From the NCBI GenBank assembly GCA_013286485.1, contig JABDFN010000012.1:1-32807 (forward strand): a stretch of 32,807 nucleotides of DNA, in the 5' to 3' direction. Shown here piece by piece: positions 16,757 to 24,054 of this stretch. A program made the translations under genes and the position numbers. The notes under the pieces were generated by a model. That model was not told the origin of the DNA. It saw nothing but the letters and a program-made list of their open reading frames with translations, and ran no database searches. This DNA is from Bacteroidota bacterium. GTDB taxonomy: Bacteria; Bacteroidota; Bacteroidia; Chitinophagales; Chitinophagaceae. Every line of letters begins with the position of its first letter. The stretch's first letter is position 1.

Positions 16757-18181
16757 ATGTTACTGAACCCGGTAAAAAGAAAAGCCATCAGGCAACTGGC
16801 ATTATTAGATTATGCTTCAGCTGCTATTGCCTGGATGTCTTTTTGGGTATATCGTCATCACATACTGGAAAACAGAACTTTTTTAGAATCGTTACAATTA
16901 TTTCGCGGGAAAGATTACGCATTAGGGTTACTATTTCTTCCTATTTGCTGGTTGTTCCTTTATCTTTTATCCGGCACCTATTTCGATCTCTATCGTAAAT
17001 CCAGATTGAATGAAATCAACCGCACACTTATTTCCTGCATCATCGGCACTATCATAGTTTCGCTGATAGTGTTTTCCAATGACGAGAACGACTATTCCTA
17101 TTTTATCAGGATGACAGGCAGGTACTTATTGATACATACTGCTTATACACTTTTATTCAGAATATGGATACTGAACCATATCAAGAATAATATTATTAAA
17201 GGGAAAGTAGGATTTAAAACACTTATTATCGGGGGCAACGAACAAGCTATCAATATATATAAACAGGTAAATAACAGCCGAAAAGTATTAGGCAATATTT
17301 TTGAAGGCTTTATATACTCCAATAATGAGAAGGCAAATGGCATGAATGAATACCTGCCGCAACTGGGCCATATCTCTGAATTAGAAAACATCATAGATAA
17401 ACATGAAATTGAAGAAGTGATCATTGCTATAGACTCATCTGAACACCATTTACTAGAAAACATTATTACCAGGCTTTGTTATCGGCCTGTTGTTGTTAAA
17501 GTGTTGCCTGACTATTATGATATCATATCGGGATCTGTAAAAACAAGCAATGTATATGACGCCATACTCATCCATATTCATCCTGACCTAATGCCCGACT
17601 GGCAAAGGGTTTGTAAACGCTTCCTGGACATTACCATATCATTATTGTCTCTTATTATTTCATCTCCGTTTTTAATCTTTGCTGCTATAAGAGTAAAGTT
17701 CTCTTCTCCCGGACCTATCATCTATAAGCAAGACCGTATAGGGCAATTTGGTAAACCATTTTGCATTTACAAATTCAGGTCTATGTATGTGAACGCAGAA
17801 GTGCATGGGCCCGCACTATCCAGCGAAACAGATGCCAGGATAACACCCTGGGGAAAATTTATGCGCAAATGGCGTATTGATGAACTGCCCCAATTTGTGA
17901 ATATACTGAAAGGTGAAATGTCTCTGGTAGGCCCGCGCCCTGAAAGAAAACATTTTATTGACATCATCATTACTTCTCATAATCATTACAAGTACCTGCA
18001 TAAAGTAAAGCCGGGATTAACATCGTGGGGTATGGTGCAATATGGATATGCTGAAAATGTAGACGAGATGATAGACCGTATGAAGTATGACCTGCTCTAT
18101 ATTGAGAACTGCTCACTGGCGCTTGATGTTAAGATCATGCTATACACACTTAAAGTTATCTTCCAGGGAAGGGGAAAATAA
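16757..18181 (+). CDS. Exopolysaccharide polyprenyl glycosylphosphotransferase
   Basis: A 474-residue enzyme that puts the first sugar-phosphate on undecaprenyl phosphate to start glycan assembly. The N-terminal half has four membrane segments (about 12-140) and a CoA-binding-like Rossmann region (TLIIGGNEQAINIYKQV). The C-terminal bacterial sugar transferase domain is complete: KRFLDITISLLSLIISSPF with a membrane helix, SPGPIIYKQDRIG, FCIYKFRSMY, WRIDELPQFVNILKGEMSLVGPRPE, and KPGLTSWGMVQYG. This is the WcaJ/Wbap-like architecture. It is last in an operon with the oxidoreductase and lipoprotein and tail-to-tail with folC, 4 bp apart. It could feed the polysaccharide cluster at the left end. 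The sugar (glucose, galactose or GlcNAc type) cannot be told. Confidence 0.93.
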   Translation: MLLNPVKRKAIRQLALLDYASAAIAWMSFWVYRHHILENRTFLESLQLFRGKDYALGLLFLPICWLFLYLLSGTYFDLYRKSRLNEINRTLISCIIGTIIVSLIVFSNDENDYSYFIRMTGRYLLIHTAYTLLFRIWILNHIKNNIIKGKVGFKTLIIGGNEQAINIYKQVNNSRKVLGNIFEGFIYSNNEKANGMNEYLPQLGHISELENIIDKHEIEEVIIAIDSSEHHLLENIITRLCYRPVVVKVLPDYYDIISGSVKTSNVYDAILIHIHPDLMPDWQRVCKRFLDITISLLSLIISSPFLIFAAIRVKFSSPGPIIYKQDRIGQFGKPFCIYKFRSMYVNAEVHGPALSSETDARITPWGKFMRKWRIDELPQFVNILKGEMSLVGPRPERKHFIDIIITSHNHYKYLHKVKPGLTSWGMVQYGYAENVDEMIDRMKYDLLYIENCSLALDVKIMLYTLKVIFQGRGK

Positions 18182-18185
18182 AAAA

Positions 18186-19517
18186 TCATCCTGTGACTAT
18201 AGATGGCGTTTGCTCCATAGCTTCTCCCACTACAAAAAAACTTCCGGTTACCAACAATGCATCCTTATCTGTCATTACAGCTTTGGCTGCTTCAACAGCG
18301 GTTTGTACGCTATCGTAAGTAGCTCCTTGTAAATTTAACGCGCCTGCTATCTTCTGCAACTCTGCTGCAGGCAAAGCTCTTGGCAGTTTAGCATTGCAGA
18401 AATAATACTGTGCATCTTTTGGAAAAAACTGTAAGGAAGCTGTTATATCCTTATCCTTTACAAAACCCACAACGATGTGTTTTTTTTCTGCCTTCACAAA
18501 TTTCCATTGCTGCATTACTTCCTGCATACCTGCTGCATTATGGCCTACATCTACTATTATGAGGGGAGATTGTTGTATCACTTCCCATCTTCCGCGAAGC
18601 CCAGTAAGCTGTTTAACTTTCGATAATGCAGATTTCACTATAGGCATAGAGATGTTCACCCCCTGATTAGCAATAAGCACTTCTACCGCAGCTAATACTG
18701 TTCTTATGTTCTGTCGCTGATAATTGCCCAGCATGTCTGTAGCTATATCGTATAGTTCTCTCCTGCCCCTGTGCACTGCTTTGAAATACTGATGCAAGCC
18801 ATCCTGCCCGGTACGTACCATATCCCAAAGCGCCTCAGCATAGTATATGGTACTCTTGTTATGTATGGCATGATCTACGAAGACTCTTTCTGTTTCTTCA
18901 TGTTCTTCTCCTATCAACACAGGTACATTCGGTTTTATAATCCCTGCTTTTTCTGAAGCAATTTTTGGCAATGTGTCTCCCAATAAGTCCTGGTGATCGT
19001 AACTGATATTGGTAATGATGCTAAGTACCGGTGTGATCACATTCGTACTGTCTACCCTACCGCCAAGGCCAGTTTCTATTACAGCAACATCTACTTTCAG
19101 CTCCTCAAAAAACTTAAACGCCATTACCACCGTTACTTCAAAGAAAGACGGCTGTATCTTATCGATCGCATCTTTTATACTGTCTACAAAATCTACCACC
19201 CATTCTTTACTTACCATTATACCATTTATACGAATACGCTCCCTAAAGTCTACCAAATGAGGAGAAGTATATAGCCCTGTTTTATAACCTGACTCCTGCA
19301 AAATAGCAGCCAGCATATGACTTACACTGCCTTTACCATTAGTACCTGCTATATGTATGGATTTAAATTTCGTATGCGGATTGCCTACTGCTTCGCATAA
19401 CAGCAAAGTGTTTGTAAGATCATGTTTAATAGCTGCTTTGCCCAGCCTGGAGAACATGGGCAGCTTCTCATATAAATAGTTGAGTGTTTGATCGTATCGG
19501 GTATTAATATCGGGCAT
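18186..19517 (-). CDS. folC: Bifunctional folylpolyglutamate synthase / dihydrofolate synthase
   Basis: A Mur-ligase-fold enzyme (443 residues) adding glutamate to folates with ATP, in the cytoplasm. Seen: YDQTLNYLYEKLPMFSRLG at the N-terminus, the P-loop GTNGKGS (about 58-64), VAVIETGLGGRVDSTNV, SYDHQDLLGDTLPKIASEKAGIIK, and VDVGHNAAGM in the C-terminal domain. Length is typical. The track start at 19628 adds an unrelated leader that overlaps tonB; the ATG at 19517 (MPDINTRYD) is the family start and leaves a 10-bp gap to the tonB stop. A tonB-folC order is common in Bacteroidota, so co-transcription is likely. Confidence 0.95.
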   Translation of the reverse strand: MPDINTRYDQTLNYLYEKLPMFSRLGKAAIKHDLTNTLLLCEAVGNPHTKFKSIHIAGTNGKGSVSHMLAAILQESGYKTGLYTSPHLVDFRERIRINGIMVSKEWVVDFVDSIKDAIDKIQPSFFEVTVVMAFKFFEELKVDVAVIETGLGGRVDSTNVITPVLSIITNISYDHQDLLGDTLPKIASEKAGIIKPNVPVLIGEEHEETERVFVDHAIHNKSTIYYAEALWDMVRTGQDGLHQYFKAVHRGRRELYDIATDMLGNYQRQNIRTVLAAVEVLIANQGVNISMPIVKSALSKVKQLTGLRGRWEVIQQSPLIIVDVGHNAAGMQEVMQQWKFVKAEKKHIVVGFVKDKDITASLQFFPKDAQYYFCNAKLPRALPAAELQKIAGALNLQGATYDSVQTAVEAAKAVMTDKDALLVTGSFFVVGEAMEQTPSIVTG

Positions 19518-19527
19518 GTAGAAATGA

Positions 19528-20364
19528 CTATGACTTCGTCTTGAACACAAAGGTAATATTGCCAAACTGTTCTTCGGGGGCTGATTCGCTTTTATTGAAA
19601 CGCACTTTGTCTGTTTTATGTAATGCAATAGCTCTCAGGTCGGCACTGCTGGCAGATATGATCTGCTTATTTACAATAAGGCCTTCCCTGTTTACTGTAA
19701 CGCGCACCACTACTACACCCTGTTCTTTAAAATTGGCATCTTTAGGCGGGAATGCGACAATGGTTCTGCCTGTCAATGTATGGCTGATACCTCCGTTTCC
19801 ATTACCAGGGCTGCCGGTATAATTGGTAGATCCGGGCGTTCCATTCGGCACACCTTTATCACCTGTACCGTTATCATTACCTTCATTCGTTCCCTGGTTG
19901 TTTTGCATAGCACTGTTACCACCTTTGCCAGTGCTATTATTATATACATAACGGGGATGCTGCTGCGTTTGGCTATTATTAGCTTCCTGCTGTGCATTAT
20001 GTTTACGCCTGCTATTATCCTGCTGTGTGCTGTTACGGTTAATGTCTTTAGAATTAGCGGCATTTACTGCGGGCGCATTTTCATCTGTTGTCTGCAGCAT
20101 ACTTTTCGCTTCGTTCTCCTGTTGCTGCGCAGTTTTATACTTAACAGAAGGCGCATCAGCGGAAGGATCTTCTACAGACATGGGCTGATCAAAACCACTG
20201 CCATGATCGCTTGTACCCAAATTAACTTCCATGCCCATTTCGGGTATGGACTCTACTGTGGGTATTGCATATTTATACAACCAGAAAAACAAAAACAAGA
20301 GCACATGTACCCCAATGGTCCATGCTAAGGCTTTTGTTTGTGTATGTTGTTCAGTTGCTATCAT
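19528..20364 (-). CDS. Energy transducer TonB-like protein
   Basis: A 278-residue protein with one N-terminal membrane anchor (about 12-30, LAWTIGVHVLLFLFFWLYKY), a long periplasmic linker and a small C-terminal domain (about 205-278) that looks like TonB: GVVVVRVTVNREGLIVNKQ followed by NKSESAPEEQFGNITFVFK. TonB couples the inner-membrane proton force, through ExbB-ExbD, to outer-membrane receptors. The linker is unusual: instead of Pro-Lys repeats it is rich in Asn, Gly and Gln (about 85-200). No ExbB or ExbD gene is next to it in this window. It is directly upstream of folC. Confidence 0.85.
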   Translation of the reverse strand: MIATEQHTQTKALAWTIGVHVLLFLFFWLYKYAIPTVESIPEMGMEVNLGTSDHGSGFDQPMSVEDPSADAPSVKYKTAQQQENEAKSMLQTTDENAPAVNAANSKDINRNSTQQDNSRRKHNAQQEANNSQTQQHPRYVYNNSTGKGGNSAMQNNQGTNEGNDNGTGDKGVPNGTPGSTNYTGSPGNGNGGISHTLTGRTIVAFPPKDANFKEQGVVVVRVTVNREGLIVNKQIISASSADLRAIALHKTDKVRFNKSESAPEEQFGNITFVFKTKS

Positions 20365-20402
20365 GTAAGATAAAATTATGCAAATGTGTGCAGAAAAAAA
20401 TG

Positions 20403-21689
20403 TTAATGTGCAAAATCATTATCAAAATTCAGCATGCGCTCTACAGGCGGATTAAAATACCCAAATTTCAGATTCGGAAACTCGCGGTGAATGAGCGCTA
20501 TTAACTGGCTCACGCCTATCAGTTGTCCTACATCTGTGATACCCATTTTGCCCAAATACCAGTCAGGGTCAATATTGAAATTGCGCCATTGTATCATGCT
20601 CAGATCTGTTTCGATAATGAGTTGGCGAAGTGCCTCGTATTCTTCTACACTATCTGTCATGCCGGGGAATACAAAATAATTGATAGATGCCCAGCCGCCA
20701 TGTTTACGAACCACTTTTATACTCTCTACAATATCTTCAAACTGATAATTATTAGGTTGATAATATTTCATGTACACATCTGCCCTTGCAGAGTTGGTAC
20801 TTACACGGATGCTATTCAAGCCTGCTTCCATTAGTTTTTCTACCGCATCGGGGCGGCTACCATTGGTATTGATATTGATACTGCCTTTGGAAGTATGTTT
20901 GCGTATCTCAATAATTGAATCCCTGATGGTTTCCCACATGAGCAGCGGCTCACCTTCGCAGCCTTGCCCGAAACTAACAATAGGATAAGGAGCAGTTTCT
21001 AAATGAGGAACGGTGTACTCCACAATCTCTGCAGCCGTTGGCTGAAACGTAAGCCTGTCCTGTGTAGAAGTGATAGCTTCTTCAGCGGGCTGAAAAGAAA
21101 TGCAACCAATACAGTTAGCATTGCATGCGGGTGATGATGGAATAGGACATTCCCAACGGCCGAGAAAATAATTTCTTGCTGCGGGGCAATGATAAGTAAG
21201 TGCGCAATTTTCGGCAATATGTTTTACTAATCTATTGTGCGGATATGCCTGCAAGGCATGTGTAACTCCTTCTTTTACTTTGTTATCGTCATATCCTTTA
21301 CTCTCCTGCCTGATATCGCGCTCTATGCGTATAGCTGTGACATAAAACGTATCGTTTTGCCAGCCTGCTGCAGTATAACAAAACAAGGGCAATGTAGGTG
21401 CGCCGGGTTCTGTTTCGTATGCAGCTATATACAAACCGGTATGTGCAGGCGGAATGAAAGCCGCTACTGCCCAGCCTTTTTCGCAAAGGCGCATTTCGCC
21501 AGTCTCTACATCTATGCCAATACCATGGCGACCGGGTAATTCGTATAAAGAACCACCTTCGGGCAATTCTATCCATTCATGCTCGGGAACAGGAAATGCT
21601 TCCCAGCCTTCGCGGCCCGTGGCATAGAGCGAAGTATCTTCGAAGATATTCCCCTGCCCGTCTGAGTATAGTATGTATGGTGTTATCAT
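20403..21689 (-). CDS. Radical SAM protein
   Basis: A 428-residue radical SAM enzyme. The three cluster cysteines are in CNANCIGC (Cys189, Cys193, Cys196 in trimmed numbering), followed by SFGQGCEGEPLL (the GGE-like SAM-binding motif) and NTNGSRPDAVEKL, then SIRVSTNSA and FPGMTDSVEE. The roughly 185 residues before the cluster form an extra N-terminal domain, and three further cysteines (NCALTYHC, WEC) lie just ahead of the motif. The substrate is unknown. The track start adds residues encoded by a palindromic repeat; the ATG at 21689 (MITPYILYSDGQGN) is more likely. It may be co-transcribed with the membrane-protein gene upstream. Confidence 0.9.
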   Translation of the reverse strand: MITPYILYSDGQGNIFEDTSLYATGREGWEAFPVPEHEWIELPEGGSLYELPGRHGIGIDVETGEMRLCEKGWAVAAFIPPAHTGLYIAAYETEPGAPTLPLFCYTAAGWQNDTFYVTAIRIERDIRQESKGYDDNKVKEGVTHALQAYPHNRLVKHIAENCALTYHCPAARNYFLGRWECPIPSSPACNANCIGCISFQPAEEAITSTQDRLTFQPTAAEIVEYTVPHLETAPYPIVSFGQGCEGEPLLMWETIRDSIIEIRKHTSKGSININTNGSRPDAVEKLMEAGLNSIRVSTNSARADVYMKYYQPNNYQFEDIVESIKVVRKHGGWASINYFVFPGMTDSVEEYEALRQLIIETDLSMIQWRNFNIDPDWYLGKMGITDVGQLIGVSQLIALIHREFPNLKFGYFNPPVERMLNFDNDFAH

Positions 21690-21696
21690 GCCCCTA

Positions 21697-21716
21697 CCCC
21701 TAAAAGGGGGTTTTTT
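21697..21716 (+). terminator. Hairpin plus T-run (CCCCT-AAA-AGGGG-TTTTTT)
   Basis: A 5-bp GC hairpin followed by six T on the plus strand. No plus-strand gene ends here, so as a terminator it would stop antisense transcripts. On the minus-strand message it forms a hairpin about 8 bases before the radical SAM ATG. It may be a short interspersed repeat. Confidence 0.35.
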
Positions 21717-21757
21717 ATTATTTAAAAAATGTAAAATTAAAAAACTGTTCACTAACA

Positions 21758-22408
21758 CTACCATTCTTCATGTCTTTTCTTCTTCCCCTCTTCTATTTTA
21801 GTATCACAATATTGTTCAAAATTATCGCTATTAAAAACAGGTGCTTTCACATCCAGTTGCAATAGTTTTTTATCCAGGCAATCTATTGTTAACACATTAT
21901 ATCTCAATAATACTTTTTCAATTTCAGGCCAGGCTATCAAGCGCGTACGTACTGCTACGGGTAGTTTTATTCCTTCCTCATTTATAGCTACTAACTGAGC
22001 GCCGCCGGTATTTTCCCATATCAATGCCAATACTACCGTAACAGCTAATATACCATAAGTAAAAGCAGGGATGATGATGTGCTCTGTAATGGAGAACAGC
22101 GTAAAGAAAAGCATCCATGCTAATTCAACTATGCGTATGATGGCGTTTACTTTTTTCTTTAGCAGCCATTTATTTTTGAAAATAATAAGCGCCAGTAACA
22201 CCAGTCCTGTCAAGACTATCAGTAAGCCTGCCCATTTTAATTGTTCTAACGCGGTATTCATATTTCCTGCTATTTGCACTTTGAACAGTTTGTAAAGAAA
22301 AAAAGTAATAGCGCCGCTCATCATAATGGCAAGCGCTACCAGCAGGTGCAGACCTGTGCTTTGATGTGGTTTTACTCTCTCTCCTTTTAATATCAGTTCA
22401 AAATTCAT
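21758..22408 (-). CDS. Membrane protein with C-terminal PH-like domain, unknown function
   Basis: A 216-residue protein with four predicted membrane helices (about 20-42, 57-77, 89-107, 110-131) and a soluble cytoplasmic tail (about 132-216). The tail (LVAINEEGIKLPV, RLIAWPEIEKVLLRYNVLTIDC, KKLLQLDVKAP) has the strand pattern and Trp placement seen in bacterial PH-like domains. No enzyme motif is visible. It lies about 70 bp upstream of the radical SAM start on the same strand. The 92-bp gap above it holds a CGCAGA repeat element, which separates it from the DUF1835 gene. Confidence 0.7.
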   Translation of the reverse strand: MNFELILKGERVKPHQSTGLHLLVALAIMMSGAITFFLYKLFKVQIAGNMNTALEQLKWAGLLIVLTGLVLLALIIFKNKWLLKKKVNAIIRIVELAWMLFFTLFSITEHIIIPAFTYGILAVTVVLALIWENTGGAQLVAINEEGIKLPVAVRTRLIAWPEIEKVLLRYNVLTIDCLDKKLLQLDVKAPVFNSDNFEQYCDTKIEEGKKKRHEEW

Positions 22409-22429
22409 TTTCTATTTCAAATTTGTTCC

Positions 22430-22497
22430 CGCAGATCCGCCACGGCGGACAGGTACTCGCAGACCCCCGAATGTTCGGGGCGCAGACTTTTCGCAGA
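22430..22497. repeat. Composite CGCAGA element A with two hairpins
   Basis: CGCAGA occurs four times (22430, 22458, 22481, 22492). Between the copies are two hairpins: TCCGCC-ac-GGCGGA and CCCCGAA-tg-TTCGGGG. A related copy is at 23651-23715. Looks like a short interspersed element rather than a gene part. Confidence 0.75.
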
Positions 22498-22500
22498 TAC

Positions 22501-23355
22501 TTATACTTTATCTTTTGCTACTTGTCCATCTACAGTTTCCTGTTCGTTTTCTATATCGCCGGGTAATTTTACTTCATAGTCTTTTAATGTTTTGCTTACA
22601 TCTCCCTGTAATTGTATTATTCCGTTCTCCGCCATTTTTCTGAGCCTCCAACCGAGATAGGTATCGCCTGTGGGCACACTGTATTTATTCAGCGACTGGC
22701 TAATGATGCGTGATGCTTTGATGAACTGGTGCGAACAAAAACTTGCGAGTATATTATCGTAATGGTCCTCTGACCTAGAAGCTAATTTCTTGCCGCCTTC
22801 ATGCGTGCGGATACCGCCATTCTCTTCTACCAGTTTTGTCCATGTTTCACCGTCCATTTCTACTTCGGCTATAGTTACAGCGCGTGCCAGCCTTCTCGCC
22901 TTCACCAATTCTTTGGGTAATATCTCGCTAATGTTTTTAGGATAAAATACTTTGCCATTCTCGTCGAGAAAAGGCAGGCCTGCAATACTCAATACAAAAT
23001 ACCTGTCAATGGTATTATTAAAGAATCCGAGCAACCAATGATAAGCGCAGACATCGGCAGGCCAGGGCGCCATCCAGAACCAAACTTTTACGTCTGTATC
23101 TTCCATCAGCTTTTCTGAAAGCTGCTGCATGTGTTCTGCATCCTGAACATGAACGGGTTCTTTTTCATTGAGCATCATGCTGTTCCAGAAAGCAGAACGC
23201 ATGGCGCTGAAATCTGTGCCTTCGTCGTTGCGGAGCGGGCCCACATTTAATATATCTTTTAAAACTATTACTTCGCCCTGCATAGAGGGCTCCATAGATA
23301 TGGCTTCTTTTAATGAATCTGCAGCAGAATCGCCGACAACTAAATGATAGATCAT
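22501..23355 (-). CDS. DUF1835 domain-containing protein
   Basis: A 284-residue cytoplasmic protein. The N-terminal half (MIYHLVVGDSAADSLKEAI, GEVIVLKDILNVGPLRND) matches the DUF1835 pattern, where a short strand-loop (VGDSAA) is followed by a D-x-L-x-x-GPL segment. The second half, with LVKARRLARAVTIAEVEM and YLGWRLRKMAENGIIQLQG, fits the companion C-terminal domain of such proteins and ends in a winged-helix-like stretch. Function is not known. It stands alone between two related repeat elements, and four 8-bp repeats abut its likely promoter. The start ATG is right after a TATTTTTG box, so the message may be almost leaderless. Confidence 0.85.
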   Translation of the reverse strand: MIYHLVVGDSAADSLKEAISMEPSMQGEVIVLKDILNVGPLRNDEGTDFSAMRSAFWNSMMLNEKEPVHVQDAEHMQQLSEKLMEDTDVKVWFWMAPWPADVCAYHWLLGFFNNTIDRYFVLSIAGLPFLDENGKVFYPKNISEILPKELVKARRLARAVTIAEVEMDGETWTKLVEENGGIRTHEGGKKLASRSEDHYDNILASFCSHQFIKASRIISQSLNKYSVPTGDTYLGWRLRKMAENGIIQLQGDVSKTLKDYEVKLPGDIENEQETVDGQVAKDKV

Positions 23356-23360
23356 GGGTG

Positions 23361-23368
23361 CAAAAATA
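23361..23368 (-). promoter_or_regulatory. Candidate -7 box (TATTTTTG) for the DUF1835 gene
   Basis: The minus strand reads TATTTTTG, an exact TAnnTTTG match, five bases before the ATG. The region where a -33 box should lie is filled by an 8-bp tandem repeat and shows no TTTG. Confidence 0.35.
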
Positions 23369-23400
23369 GGTTGATTGGTTGATAGGTTAATTGGTTGATT
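23369..23400. repeat. 8-bp tandem repeat (GGTTGATT x4)
   Basis: Four units in a row: GGTTGATT, GGTTGATA, GGTTAATT, GGTTGATT. They abut the candidate -7 box of the DUF1835 gene. Confidence 0.85.
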
Positions 23401-23440
23401 AGTATAATGTGAGATATGTGAGGATTACAACCCGGTTCCT

Positions 23441-23537
23441 CTTGTTTCACTTTGCTTCACTTTTGTTTCACCTTTGCTTCACCTTTATTTCACCTTTGTT
23501 TCACCTTTGTTTCACCTTTGTTTCACCTTTGTTTCAC
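23441..23537. repeat. 11-bp tandem repeat (CTTTGTTTCAC), about nine units
   Basis: Nine units, the last four identical (CTTTGTTTCAC), earlier ones varying by one or two bases, the first two 10 bp long. Eleven is not a multiple of three, so this is not a protein repeat, and there are no spacers, so it is not a CRISPR array. Confidence 0.9.
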
Positions 23538-23650
23538 CTTTTCGTTCCGCATTTTTTAATAATATGGTTGTCTGTAAAGGGTTTGGCTGTCGCGACGTTC
23601 GGATGATTTCACCTTTTGGGAAATAATTTAGGGAAGAGGGGGTATTATTT

Positions 23651-23715
23651 CCCGCAGATACTCGCTGACCCCCGAATATCCGAACGTTCGGATCGGGGCG
23701 CTGAAAAACCGCAGA
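23651..23715. repeat. Composite CGCAGA element B with perfect palindrome
   Basis: CGCAGA at 23653 and 23710, with CGCTGA variants at about 23663 and 23699. The centre is CCCCCGA-atatccgaacgttcgga-TCGGGG, containing the perfect palindrome ATCCGAACGTTCGGAT. The order of parts matches element A at 22430. ACGTTCGGAT occurs again at 23594. Confidence 0.75.
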
Positions 23716-23903
23716 CCGATAAAAAGTATTTGCCGGAGTTTTGAATTGGCGTTCGTTGCTACTGAGCTGCCTGGCATAGAATATAGATGCTTATAATGGA
23801 TTATTGCTTGTATTTCGTGAGGTTGCCTGCCCATTAATGTTCGGGACTTGCAATGACGGGAATGAATGTATTAAATATCATAATAATATAGGTTTTAGGT
23901 TTA
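23716..23903. other. Gene-free stretch with degenerate repeat remnants
   Basis: Together with the flanking repeats this is part of a 699-bp gap (23356-24054) without a credible gene. The tail (gtgaggttgcctgcccattaatgttcgggacttgcaatgacggg) resembles the common Bacteroidota GTGAG...GCAATGACG interspersed repeat as I remember it. Short ORFs here are made of repeat sequence. Confidence 0.5.
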
Positions 23904-23937
23904 ATCCGTCTGACCCTATAAAAGGGTACTGACGGAT
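23904..23937. repeat. Long imperfect hairpin (ATCCGTC...GACGGAT)
   Basis: Outer stem ATCCGTC/GACGGAT (7 bp) and inner stem ACCCT/AGGGT (5 bp) around the loop ATAAA. It directly follows the orphan minus-strand promoter. Confidence 0.7.
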
Positions 23938-23938
23938 G

Positions 23939-23971
23939 CAAAGGTACGATTTGGGAGGAGGGGTAAACAAA
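23939..23971 (-). promoter_or_regulatory. Orphan promoter (TTTG-N21-TACCTTTG)
   Basis: The minus strand has TTTG (23971-23968), a 21-base spacer and TACCTTTG (23946-23939), the best -33/-7 match I found in the window. The start point would fall in the hairpin at 23904-23937. No ORF follows for about 580 bases until the DUF1835 gene, so it may make a non-coding RNA or a long leader. Confidence 0.5.
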
Positions 23972-24054
23972 TATTTGTTTCGTTAATTAATTTTTATCAA
24001 TGGCATATATTTTTCCGTTTACATCCCGAAGTTTTGGGACGGCTTTTATTACTA

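Noticed and set aside
19780-20328. 182-residue plus-strand ORF opposite tonB
   Set aside because: It is antisense to the low-complexity TonB linker, which keeps several frames open; it has no recognisable domain.
23441-23537. CRISPR-like array
   Set aside because: Units are 11 bp and head-to-tail with no spacers, and no cas genes are near.
23409-23606. 65-residue plus-strand ORF rich in Phe/His/Leu
   Set aside because: It is just the translation of the 11-bp tandem array and flanking repeat; the period is not a multiple of three and no gene-like features exist.
22430-23715. Insertion sequence with the CGCAGA elements as ends
   Set aside because: The two elements are in the same orientation of parts, no transposase lies between them and no target duplication was seen.
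23628-23834. 68-residue minus-strand ORF after the orphan promoter
   Set aside because: It runs through CGCAGA element B and repeat remnants and has no protein-like composition; repeat DNA explains it better.
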